Part shown: piece after piece, positions 11,933 to 24,791 of the stretch
How the letters are laid out: the number at the start of each line of letters is the position of its first letter
Position numbering within the stretch: position 1 is the stretch's first letter
NCBI RefSeq assembly: GCF_001540865.1
Contig: NC_033631.1
Location: forward strand, 8,079,265-8,143,264
DNA length: 64,000 bases
Source of the DNA: Ananas comosus
Taxonomy: Eukaryota; Streptophyta; Magnoliopsida; Poales; Bromeliaceae
Direction of reading: 5' to 3'
Notes under the pieces: model-generated
The model's input: only the letters and a program-made list of their open reading frames with translations
What the model was told of the DNA's origin: nothing
Database searches by the model: none
Program-made: the position numbers and the translations under genes

Positions 11933-14900
11933 ATGTCTCGGCGGAGGGCGATTCCGGCGCGGCGGGGAGCGGCGCCGTGGCCGTTCTCGGCGTTCTACGG
12001 TGAGGCGGCGGCGGCGGCGGCAGAGACGAGGGTGGCGCCGCTCGGAGCGTCTCCGGAGACGGAGGTGACGGAGGAGGAGAAGGGCGACGATCGGTGGTCG
12101 AGTATGCTCCCGGAGCTCCTCGGCGAGATCGTGCGGCGCGTGGAGATCGGCGGCGAGCGGTGGCCGGCGCGGAAGGACGTGGTCTCGTTTGCCTGCGTTT
12201 GTCGCCGGTGGCGGGACGTCGCCACGGGCGTCGTGAGCCCCCCGCTCGACTCCGGCAAGATCACCTTCCCCTCCTCCCTCAAGCAGGTTCGAGAAACCCT
12301 AGATCCTCTCGATCCCCCTCCCTCTCTTTGATATCTCCCCCGTTCGGCAAACCTACATTCGGGAAATTAGTTTGATTAGGTTTTCGTGATGATTATTTGG
12401 ATTTTGATCTGATTAATGCGAATGCGGGCTTGAAGTAGTGTTGAATTGATTATAACTGTGGGCTTTGTCTCTTCTTTTATGATATGGATGTTGCTGATCG
12501 ATGTGAGTGTCGTTATGATTACAGCCGGGGCCGAAGGACTTCGCAATACAATGCTTTATCAAGAGGAACAAGAGGAACTCAATGTTCTATCTATATCTCG
12601 GCTTGACACCAAGTAAGTTGATTCTGATATCATGCCTCTTTGATGATGTTAATTGTTGCAGCTTGAGTCAGGGGAAATGGTTTTATTTACTTTTCCTAAT
12701 TTCTCGGCATATGATTATGGTGGAGATTTTCAACTTTTATTTGTATTTTCATAATGTTTGTGAACTTTGAAGAGGAGTTTTAGATGCGTTCCATACCAAG
12801 CTTCAACGGATTAATGTAGGCTCCTTTTGGAAGTTGTAATAAGTTATTCAGTAATAACTTGTTCATTATGGAGATTTTCTTTTGTGATTGAAAACTAGGA
12901 GTTTGATTTTTGCTCCTTGAAAGGTCTTGTCATCCATGATTTGATTATCTTATTCTGATAAAATAATTTGAAGGTCGAATATGGTAGGCCATTATAGACT
13001 TTTGATCGCACTCCTCATCTACCAAATAATATAAGCTTTTTTAGTAAATTAGAAAGATATACCGAATAAGATGTTTATGCATTCAAACGGGGTCATAAGT
13101 ACCTTGATTGTGTAAGACAAATATATCACTGTGGGTAAATGCCTCAACACCTACTAAACATACATCTTACATCTTCCATTTGACATGTTGTACTAAAAAA
13201 TTGAAACAACTTCAGTGCCTCTGAAACATTTTCCACTTCTTTCATCAGAGGATTGTGTAATCCAGTTCTATTCAACTCCATTCATGAGCTCACAGAAAAC
13301 CTTGGATATTTATATAGCTGACCAAGAACACCCGTATTGTTCAATAGAGTGTCGGACAATCGTGATGTCTGTGCATTTATTATGACATCTGATTAGCCTT
13401 ATCTTTAAAGGTGATTGAGTATTTTCTTTTGATTAGACATGAGGAGCCTTTCCCCAAAGACTGATGTCATTGACATAATCTCGTCTTCATGCACATTTAT
13501 TTATTTAAGACTAGTCAGTTTATTTTGATATTATTGGAAGTTATTTAAACATTATACCAATCGAAGCTAGAATCCTTGTTGGGCAGTTCATTCATGAGAA
13601 TTCTTTATCCCATTGATAAACAAGCGTCAAGCTGGTTGGCCTTTGTAATGACATTGTCATCTAAACAATTATGTTTTGTCTTACATGATCATGTGACTAA
13701 GGTGATCACAATGTTAATCCTAAGAATACAAACAGTAAAATAATTATGATGGTTCGTGTAGTTATCCTGTGGTTTCATGGCATGGATCCACGTCTCCATG
13801 TAGCTGGATGCTTCAGTGTATGGGTACACTTTGATAATTAAAGTTGGCGTGAGAAAAGAAATGAGGTTTTCGTTATCCTGTGATGGTTGCTGATGTAGGC
13901 TTATATATCCGAGTCAGTATTTGGTAGAAGGTTCTTCTCGTTAGTTGGTAGTTGTTGTGTCCAAAAATGTTGGCTATTTCTGGTCTGTGTGGATTGAATA
14001 CATACAAGGTCAGGTTGATTTGGCCTACCAGTAAGGACGACAAAGGCTTACATTCACAAGCAAGAAGGGTATTCTTATGTCTAGGTACTGGCAAAAAATT
14101 GTAAAAGGACTTTAAATGGGTCCGAAGGAATGAATATGTCTATATACATATGCACATACACACAAATATACCTATATATATAGTATATGTACATATATAC
14201 ACATATATACATATATATATATATGTATGTATTTTATGTATGTATAATTACACCCTATTACACCGTACTTTAGTGTTATTTTTATTTGCTACATTATACA
14301 TTTTTTTTTTCAAACACACTATCGTATTATTACATATTATCAATCACTACATTATATTTTAGATTTATTTTTTTTCTATCTTATTTTTTTTCATAGATAT
14401 TGCTAAACTATGTTTTTCTCGCCAATCTCTACATTGTTGTTAACAAATATATTGTTTTAGACAAAATCTAGGAACTTTATTGAGAGGCACTAGTTAAATA
14501 GTAGCAAAAATATTAAATGAATTTCCATGATAGATTCATTGAAAGCTTCTATCAAGTTATTTCCAATCATTTTTGTTATTAACTTATTTTTATATATTTT
14601 GTTATTTTTTGTGTTAAAACCATTGAATATATCATCTACCACTTTCAGCCAATATTTTTTAACATCTTTCATCTAATATTTTAGGTTTATTGCTTATAGT
14701 GTAGGAATTGAAAAAAAAAAAAAAGAAGATAGCTCAGTAGTGTCTTCAATATATATACATATATATAGAGTCCGGCTACTATGCTATCGGTAGCACGGAG
14801 CGCTCCGTGCTACCAAGTTGTTTTGGATGATGCGGCTTCCAAATCGACGATCGGCTCCGTTAGACTTGATCTATACTATTGAAAGTATTTGGAAACTATA

Positions 14901-15099
14901 TTTCACATTTTTTCGACATCATTTGACTAGTGATCAAAAGATCTCAAAATTGACAATTTTAATGGCCGATGTGGTGTGTTTGTGAGTTTAACGGTGTAAA
15001 ACAATCCAAATGCGATGAAAATTTTATAGAAAATTCTTTTCACTATTTAGAGTAAGATCAGTATATNATATACATACATACATATATACATACATATAC

Positions 15100-15131
<32 letters not shown>

Positions 15132-17495
15132 TGAAGCGAAAAAAAAGCTACCATTTTAATAGTAACCTTCACTAAACAAGCAATTTTCAAACAATAAAGA
15201 AGATGCCTATTTCAGGTACCGAGTATTTGAGAGCAGTCTTTGTAATCAGAAGGGCGGTAGGAAGCCTAAGTTGTGCTAAGAAAAGGATAACAGAAACATC
15301 AATTGCAGCTTTTCAAAAGTAGTAGCATTTGTTAACACGAGCATAGGACATACTATGTCACTGGACTTGTGAAACATTGTACTAAAATCAACCGTAGTTG
15401 CTGGAAACTTGATCTTTATCATTGTGCCTTGTTTGTGACAACTGTAAGGATGCATCAGGCCTTCATTTGTTTCCTATTTTGTCTCTTTTTATGTTCCAAA
15501 TGAGGCATTATGAAATGTTAATGGTTTCTGGGGCCATCATCATTATTATTTCGATTGGATCCATTAGGAAAGGAATTAATAGCTACTGTAATTAGAGTAT
15601 TTATAAGATGATCAAAAACTAGCTAATTTCATCTATGTGAGGTACATTACACCTTAATATTTGTCTAGAAAGAGCAAGAGAGCATAAGAAGATAGGCCTA
15701 CAAATTTGGAATATTGTTTTTGTTATGCAGTGGCATGTTCAAACCATTTATAGGTATTATTCTGCATTAATTTTAGCGTAAGGAAGCAACTGTTGGAATA
15801 TGGGAAATTACCTTCTCTCTGTAGACTATGAATTTTATCTTTAATTTGAAAGACATGGTCATGTCATAGTTCATGCTATGTTGGTTATTGGTAAGAAATT
15901 ACATTGCCTCTTCTGCATGCCTTAGCTGCACTGACTTTATTGCTACAACTTTGGCTCAGCAATTCTCAACTACACATTTATCTGTGTCCTTTTTTTTTTT
16001 TCCGTATCTCTACATTTATCCATGATTTAATATAGTATAGCACCATGTCTTACAATTACTTGCATGATTTGTTTTGCTTTTGCAGCATTCGCAGATAAAG
16101 GTAAGTTTTTGTTGGCAGCTCGAAGGTTCAGACATGGTGCCCACACAGAGTACATCATCTCTCTCGATGCAGATGATCTTTTTCAAGGGAGCAATGCATA
16201 TATGGGAAAACTAAGGTGAGGCATCAACATTCTATATCCCTATTTCTGTAAGCTCGTAATTGAGTTCTGCTTTTATTTGTGTTAATTCTTTTCTCTTTCT
16301 CTTAATGGAACTTTATCTGCTTATGTCACTTGTGCTGGTGACTTTGGTTTGTTTAAAAAGGTTTACTTTCTAAACTTCTATAACTAAATCTTTGAAACAT
16401 GCATGAATAGAATGTACATTTGTTGCTTACGTACTAAGACTTATAGTTTCGGTCAAGTCGAAATGAAACTATGCTCGCACTGATTCAGCTGAAGCTAGAC
16501 TGTTTCCTAATCTGAATTTAATTGTCTAGTGCCGATCTTCAATATAATGCGGCATTCTCACGAAACAGATGACTGTTTTTGCTTTGAGGTGGTCTAGTAT
16601 GCTAGTTTCCTATTACATGTTATATAGAATAGCGACGTGTATCTGTCTAATCAGACGAAGTTGAACATGTGTCTTGCAATTCTACTATAATGCAATATTA
16701 TTATATGCACGCTATTACTAGAAAAAGATAATAAGCTATAAAGGTGCTGCTGAATTCTTAGATAGTTTATACAACTAAAATATTAATCTGAGAGTCATTT
16801 TTGTAGATGACATGATGATCTGTGTCTTTTATAATTTAATTAGCAAGGCCTTTCTCCTTCAAACCAGCAGATGGAGTAATGTTGGATTGTTTTACACGTG
16901 CCATATTCAAGTGTGTAGAGAAACTCAACTAAATCTCACATGCTCCCCAAATATTCCTTGCAGATCTGATTTTTTAGGCACAAAGTTCACCATCTACGAC
17001 AGCCTGCCACCCTTCAACGGTGCAAAAGCATCGAGTACCCGGTCGAGCCGGCGATTCGCCAGCAAGCAGATCAGTCCGCAAGTCCCCGCCGGCAACTTCC
17101 AGATCGGGCAAGTCTATTACAAATTTAACCTCCTCAAATCTCGAGGGCCGAGGAGGATGCACTGTGCTCTCCAACTTTCTTCATCTTCGCAAGATAACAC
17201 CCCGTCAAAATCGCACAATAACCCTAACCCTAATGTCGGACCGCTGCTCCTAAGGAACAAAGCGCCGAGGTGGCACGAGCACCTGCAGTGTTGGTGCTTG
17301 AATTTCCACGGAAGGGTGACTGTTGCCTCCGTAAAGAACTTCCAACTAGTGGCGAACGATGATGAGACGGTGCTCCTCCAGTTTGGGAAAGTCGGGGACG
17401 ATACGTTTACGATGGATTATCGGCATCCGCTCTCGGCTTTTCAGGCTTTCGCCATCTGCCTCACCAGCTTCGGTACAAAGCTCGCCTGTGAATAG
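11933..17495 (+). CDS. TLP: Tubby-like F-box protein
   Basis: Complete gene of four exons: 11933-12286, 12525-12612, 16086-16215 and 16964-17495, all with GT/AG borders and matching phases; 1104 nt, 367 aa. Residues about 56-105 form an F-box ([14 protein letters not shown], then [18 protein letters not shown]), which binds SKP1 in an SCF ubiquitin ligase. The rest is a Tubby beta-barrel: [20 protein letters not shown], the K189-L-R191 pair in [14 protein letters not shown] that in tubby proteins holds phosphatidylinositol 4,5-bisphosphate, [14 protein letters not shown] at 305-318 and [16 protein letters not shown] at 352-367, both Tubby signatures. Plant members are tethered at the plasma membrane and released to the nucleus in stress. 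Exon 1 is very GC-rich. Intron 2 is 3.5 kb and carries a foldback element and microsatellites. The individual subfamily member is not resolved. Confidence 0.96.
14148..14232. repeat. CATA/TA microsatellite in tubby-like intron 2
   Basis: Alternating ACATATATACAC and (AT)n units with a few interruptions. Confidence 0.85.
14757..15066. mobile_element. Foldback MITE, family 1, truncated at an N
   Basis: Starts at a (TA)n with ATAGAGTCCGGCTACTATGC, then the family words AAATCGACGATCGGCTCCGT and TTAGACTTGATCTA. The matching inverted right arm is missing: sequence breaks at the single N at 15067 and continues in a CATA/TA microsatellite. Lies in intron 2 of the tubby-like gene. Confidence 0.65.
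15067..15131. repeat. TACA/TA microsatellite next to a single N
   Basis: Repeated ATACATACATAC and ATATAT units directly after the N at 15067. Confidence 0.85.
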
Positions 17496-18400
17496 CAAAA
17501 AAGCTTTTGGTTAGATGTGTCGAAATGTTACGTGGATTGTGGTATAGCTATAGACCGGACTTTCGGTTTCTTTCTTCATCTTTTTCTCTCTTTCGGGTTG
17601 GGTTTGGTTGTATTATACGTATACATATTGGGTTTCTCTTTTGTGGAAGTGCAAGTGTTTGGTTGTCTACTATGAGTTATTGATTTAGCTCATCCTTCTC
17701 TTAAACTTTGAGAATATGTAAATTTAATTATGCGATTGTAGCAGCACTGTTGTTACTTTCTGATCATTAACATACTTTGCTTGTGTCGCGCTGGGCATCG
17801 AGAATATCAAAGCAAGTGAAAAGGTATTTTAGCTGATCAATGTGATTTAGTGAAATCTATGAGAAAAGTGAAATCCTTAATCTGTGTTGCTAACGAACGG
17901 AGGTTAGCTTAATACAGCGTATACAGTAACTTGATGATGGCTACTTTGGATTTGTAGAAAGGGAAGGGTAAAAACGTTTAAAACTTATCCGCACGATGAA
18001 TCATTTTGATTCGCCCCAGAGTACTAAAATTTTGATTTAGTACCCAACTTTTAAATCTGTTGGCTTTTCAAGTAATCTGATGGTTCTCTCCGTACGAAAT
18101 TAAAGCTAGTTGTTTATTTTAATAAATTTGTAGTCATATAAATTGTATAAAGCATACTAATTAGGTCTGCAAAGATAAACAGTATGTATAAATTTTAAAG
18201 TTAAAAAAATCATTAGTCAGCTGAAATTAAATAAATTAAATTAAATTAAAAGGGTAGATAACAAATCAAAATTTTTAAAAAGTATTATATTAGATTAAAA
18301 TTGGTGATAGCCGAAGTGAGTTTTACACATTTTTTTAGCCAGACAACAGAAAATATTTGTAATATTTATATTCAAAACATTTGTCGCCCAAATAGACACT
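17496..18400. other. Region between convergent tubby-like and MBF1 genes
   Basis: 3' UTR of the tubby-like gene occupies the first few hundred bases; the opposite end, 18400-18791, holds the MBF1 3' UTR (with a short (TA)n at 18771-18780). 17800-18400 is AT-rich with no supported feature. Confidence 0.5.
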
Positions 18401-18791
18401 CAAATCAACTACAAAATCGAATCTTTAATGCATAAAAAAGCGCCGGATCAGTGCGTCCTACGATCATCCGATAGCAGCTCTCTGAAATATTAAACGCGAA
18501 AAGAAACAAAGAAAAAGAAAGGGCTCAAAGGAAGGTCCAAAGAAGATAGAGACATCTTGCACATAAAGGAGAGTATTGAGCAATTTCCACAAGACACACA
18601 AGTTAAACCGATCATATACCCGAACATATTATAGAGTCCTACAATCCCTTGCAACGAAAGTTATTTTCATGCATGCGCCAAAGCAAAAGACCACAAACGC
18701 AACACATATCGATCGACAAGCTGCATAGATGAAATCCAGACTCTGTTGCAGGAAACAGCTACAGGCCACATTATATATATAGGGTTGCAGA

Positions 18792-21700
18792 TTACTTCTT
18801 TCCTCGCAGTTTTACTCCGAGAGCCCTCTCCAGTTTAGAGATTACCTGCTGGTTGGGAATGGCTTTCCCCGACTCATACTCCTGAATGACCTGGGGCTTC
18901 TCGTTGATCATCTGTGAAAAGCAGATGCCAAAAGTCACTAGAAGGAGAGCGAAAAATATTTTTTTTAAAAAAAACAGAAAACATGGCTGCAAAACATGAT
19001 TATACATGTGAAAAATTGATACCTGCGCGAGCTGAGCCTGTGTTAACTTTTTATCCAATCGAGCTTGCATGATATTCCTCTTCAGTTCACTTGGAACGCG
19101 CTCATCTAGCATAAGTTTGGAACAAGCATGCATTTGTCGTTAAGATCATGCAACAAGCTCAAACAATAAAGTGAAGTACGTCAAACCCTCACTGCCGCAA
19201 GCAGTTCATAAGCTTTACACAAATGCGTAGATCTATCAGCAGGCTAAAGGTTCCTCAGAATATCATAGTTATCTCTTCCTTCTCAACCACGCGACCATTC
19301 TTGTTTCCAAATATAAAGAGAAGGCAGGTTAGTCCTATTGAATCAACCTTCCATAGAATGGAGCCAATATTTTACAAAGGCTTGCCACGAAATATATTTC
19401 GTAAGCCCAGAGTTAGCGGTTCGAGCTTGGCGCCCCNCCCCCCCCCCTGCTGAAAAAAAGGAAAACCTAGGAGGGAAATGACTATCATAGCTTTTGTCAT
19501 GAGTCGACTTCACCTCGAGGGCAGGCATATGTACAAAAAGAAAAGACAAATAAGGCACAAGCTGATAACTGAAAATTGTAAGATTATAATTCTATATCAA
19601 GTCATGACTGCAAAAAGCAGTCCAAATATCCCAAGCAAGCCGTCCTTAGGTATAGAAATCAGAGTAGATAATGTTATTGCGATTTATTGTCGCACTACTA
19701 CATCAGTATTATCAAGCCACCAATGAGCTGAACTAAAGATTAAAAAATTAATTTAAATTCGTTACGCCTATTTGCCTGTAGTTATTTATCTTGAATTAAC
19801 AATTATTCGAACCGAGCATTTAAAAAAAGAGAGGACTAACTAACAAACACAACCTCGTAAATAAAACATGAAAAATTCTGAATCAAAGAAATATAGCTTC
19901 AAATTATAAAAGCAAAACCTAATAGATAAAGTAAACAATGAATTCGAAAAAGCCACATTATAGCAAGAATGTGAAGAAGCAACATATAACATAGCAACAA
20001 ATTTTATGAGAAGGTTGATAACTTTTGTCCTACAGGTATTATCGACAAAATCATGCTAAAACAGTGCGAATAATCAGAAAGCATGCTCACTTGTCATACA
20101 TATCTAAGGAATTCTTGGCGCAATACGTTCAGATATACAAATTTATTTTTGGTAGATGAAAATTCTATCAAAGAAGTTATGGAAGTTAATTTCACGCAGT
20201 TTATTGCTTCTACACAACTAAATTACTATAAGACGGGTAGAGTAGACACCAAATATATCAAAATCCAAGGTCAACAATAAAACCTAATCTATATGAGAAA
20301 AATTGTAGGGTCACCCAATATGTTTGTTCAGACACAAGTCCTGCTGCGATGCGTGAACATCTTATTTGGCGTATCTTTTTGATTTACTCAAGAAGCTTGT
20401 ATTGTTTGGTAGATGAAAAGTGTGATCAAATATCTAGAATGGAATAGCATACTTGACTTTCATGCCATCTTTTTGAAATGAGATAAATTGCTTCGGAGGT
20501 GAAATATACTATCCCACCAAATCATAGATGCCAAGACCTCTCAAGAAGCTAAACACCTGGTTTCCAATCACACAAGAAAATACAAGTTATCATTGGATAA
20601 CTTATTCCGACGTCCAAACGGGCCATACACTCTCACAAGGATAAAGCCATGTATAAACTCACAATGGCCATGGCTCCCCCAAAATTTTTAAAATTACATA
20701 AAAGTCTATTATTAAGTTGTTGAAAAAGTTAAAATATCACAAACTTTGGGGACCAAAATGAATTTTTTTTTAGAAATAACGTTGCTTTGTGGGCCACGAA
20801 TCTCCTCCTCCCACACCGCCAACCATATGTACATAAAAACCCCAAAACTACCAGTGGAAGGTACTCTAGCAATGTAATCAAGGAAGGGATCTAGCTCGTG
20901 ACTCCCTTTCCTCGATCCAAATCAACAACAGCAACAGCCGCAGACGAAGGCTCTGCAAAAAAAGGTAAACAACTAGATGTGAGAACTACTACAAAAAATA
21001 GTTCTTGGTGGATACCGCTACCGACCTCAACGGTTTACCTACTAAGTCTACAGAAGGTATGTAAAAGGATAGTAAAGGAAGCTAGTAACCTCTACAGCTA
21101 TATGCCACTATACTATCGCCAATCAACACTAGCTATCTGTAGATATAACAAGATGCAACCTCTAACCAAATCTCACTAGGGACTGTGAGCGCACCCATCC
21201 CGCCCGTCGAAGCTACACCAACCACCACCACGCTGGGTAGTTGGTGGAGAGCAAGTCCAACCAGGACACTACAACAACAACGCAAAAGCACTAAGTCCGA
21301 CTCCGGAGTGGCACTCGTGGGCGCTACCAAACCGAGTATGCAAGCGTGTCTCTGCCGAGCTCAATCAGGCTCTCACAGGCTATAATCAAAACAAATGGGT
21401 CTAACTGGTCTGACAACCAAAACTCACGTGCCCTCGGCACAATCTGATATAGATACAGAAATCTGGGTCCATCGTCCACCGCGACGGCACCCGACAGTTC
21501 GAAACAATCTACACACTACTGTAAAAATAAACTCGGCATTCCAGCACGAGCGTAAACTCATCCTACACTAATCTGGGCACCTACCGCATACAAATAGCGG
21601 GGATACATACACTAATCTGGGCACCTACCGCATACAAATAGCGGGGATACAAATGAACCACAGCGCCTAAAACTATCCGAGTATCAAATGCGCACTAACA

Positions 21701-24700
21701 GCGTGGATACAAAGTGCAACAGCTTCAAAAGCTATCCGAATATGAAATGCGCACTAACAGCGAGGATACAATGCGCAACAGCTTCAAAAGCTATCTGAGT
21801 ATCAAATGCGCACTAACAGCGTGGATACAAGGCGCAACAGCTTCAGAAACTAAATCTGATAATTTTCAGAAAGTGAAGTGTAGAATCTATATGTTTTCTC
21901 CTAAGTCAATTCCAAATCCAACATGTAAAATTATACTACTTGTTTAACTCCAAATTCAGATTTTAAACTTAATCCATGAATTTGAGTACTAGCAAGAAAA
22001 TAACACATGATACATGTTGACGATAAAAAACCTAGGAGGTAATCCGGCGATTTCGGTAAATTTCAACCTACCTCGAAAAGCTAATCCACGACAGCGAGAA
22101 GTCGGAAGGAGAGGAAACACACACTCGCCCGGCCTCCAACGGAGCAACCGCGACGTCCACGCGCTAGAACAGCTCCCCGGCGCAACGTCGACGTCAATCC
22201 GAACTCCACCCGAAGTCTCTACCAAGCACACCATTAATTAGAGAGAGAGAGAGCAAGGATAATTATCCTCACTCCCTGCCTCTCCACACCTAATTAAAGC
22301 GGTGAGGATAAGAATGGGAGAAGCACGTGAACTCCACCGCTTTAATAAAGCAAAATTGCCAACATGCCCCTCTATAAATAAATATTCCACTTTAGTCCTC
22401 TACAATATATATCTTGAGTTTCAAAGTTCGTTTTTACGTCTATTTTGTGCAAAACGTCTCCAACTCAATCAAGCATAAACTTATACTGTAACCTTGCCAA
22501 TTTGCTAAGGTTCAGTATATCATATCCTCCCCTCCTAAAAAAAAAGTTTCGTTCTCGAAACTTAAAATATACCTCAAACATGAGTCTCGAACAAGTAGGG
22601 ATAGAACTCCCGCATCACCGTCTCCAGCCCAGAGTCGACAGAGAAGCTACGTCGATACCAGGAGACGAAACTTAGAGTTCCAGGTTGGAGATCATGTGTT
22701 TCTGAAAGTCTCGCCGTCCAGAGAGATACGCAGATTTGGAGTACGTGGAAAGTTCAGTCCACGGTTTGTAGGCCCTTTTGAGGTATTGGAGCGAGTTGGA
22801 CCAGTAGCCTACAGAGTTGCTCTACCCCTACGACTGGCCGGGGTTCATGATATTTTTCATGTCTCGACATTGAGGAGATACGTGTTTGACCCCTCACACG
22901 TGATCGACTTCACTCTGCTGGAGCTTGGCGAGGACTTGAGATACGAGGAGCGATCGGTGCGAATTCTGGCTCGTGAGACAAAAGAATTGCGCAACCGGAT
23001 CATTCCGTATGTAAAGGTACAGTGGAGTCATCACTAGGAGCGTGAGGCGACCTGGGAGCTGGAGACGGTGATGCGGGAGTCCTATCCCTACTTGTTCGAA
23101 ACTCAGGTTTGAGGTATATTCCTCGAAACTTTTTTTTTAGGAAGGGAGGATGTGATATACTGAACCTTAGCAAATTGGCAAGATTACAGTATAAGTTTAT
23201 GCTTGATTGAGTTGGAAACGTTTTGCGCAAAATAGACGTAAAAACGAACTTTGAAACTCAAGATTTATATTGTAGAGGACTAAAGTGGAATACTTAGTTA
23301 TAAAGAGGCTTGTTGGCAATTTTGCTTTATTAAAGCGGTGGAGTCCACGTGCTCCCCCCATCCTTATTCCTACCGCTTTAATTAGGTGTGGAGAGGCAGG
23401 GAGTGAGGATAATTATCCTTGCTCTCTCTCTAGTTAATGGTATGCTTGGTGGAGGCCTCGGGTGGAGTTCGGATCGACGTCGACGTTGCGCCGGGGAGCC
23501 GTTGAGCGTACGTGCGTCGTGGTAGCGCTGTTGGAGGCTGGGCGAGTGCGTGTTTCCTCTCTTTCCGACTTCAAGCTGTCGTGGATTAGCTTTTCGAGGT
23601 GGGTTGAAGTTTAACGAATTCTTCGGATTTCCTCCTAAGCCTAGATGTTGATAGCATGTATTTTTGGCTTCGTATATCATGTTAGTAGCTCGATCCGCCG
23701 ATTTGCATTATTTTTAATGAAATCTAAATTGGAACCTTTAATGCTAGTTTTATTATACATGTTGGACTTGAATTGACTTAGGAGAAAACTATAGGTTTTA
23801 CACTGTCATTTTCTGAAAACTACCAGATTTAGCTTTAGGAGCTGTAGTTTGTTTGTATCGTTGCAGTTTGTAGGCAGTGGATATCCAAAATAGTGTAGAA
23901 TAAATTTACGCTCGTGCTGGGATGCCGAAATTATTTTTACAGAAGTATATGGATTGTTCCGGACTGTCAGGTGTCGTCGCAGCTGACGGTGGATCCAGTT
24001 TGCTATTTTTGCATTAGATTGTATTGAGGGCACGTGAGTTTTGGTTGTTAGACCAGTTAGACCCTTCTACTTTGACTATAGCCTGTGAGAGCCTGATTGA
24101 ACTCGGCAGAGATACGCTTGCATACTCGGTTGGGTAGCACCCACGAGTGCCACTCTGAAGTCGGACTTTCTGCTTTTGCGTTGTTGTCGTTGGGTCCTGT
24201 TTGGACTCGCTCTCCACTGACGACCCAGCGTGATGGTAATTAATGTAGCTTCGACAGGCAGGACGGATGTGTTCAGTCCCTAGTGAGATTGGATCAGATA
24301 TTGCATTTTTATATCTACAGATAGTTAGTGTTGGCTAGCGATAGTATAGTGGCATATACCTGTAGAGTTTTTCCAGTTTCTTTACTATCCTTGAGCATAC
24401 TTTCTATAGACTTAGTGAGTGAGCCGTTGAGGTCGGTAGCGGTACCCACTGAGGGCTACTTTTTGCAGTAGTTCTCACACCCAGTTGTTGACCGCTTTTT
24501 ACAGAGCCTTCTTCTGCAGCTGCTGCTACTGCTGATACTGAACGTGGAAAGGCTGTTGCGAGCTAGATCCCTTCCAGACAAGTTGCAGAGTTAGAGGCGT
24601 ACCTTTCACAGGTAGTTTTGAGGTTCTTATGTACAAATGGTTGTTGTTTGGATACTCGCTGGAGCGAGCGTTGTAGTAGACATTTTTGTATGTACTTAAA

Positions 24701-24707
24701 CCCTCGA

Positions 24708-24791
<84 letters not shown>

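Noticed and set aside
18792..19133. Single 113-aa protein spanning MBF1 exons 3 and 4
   Set aside because: It reads through the short intron 3; splicing at 19022 and 18912 restores the conserved MBF1 sequence.
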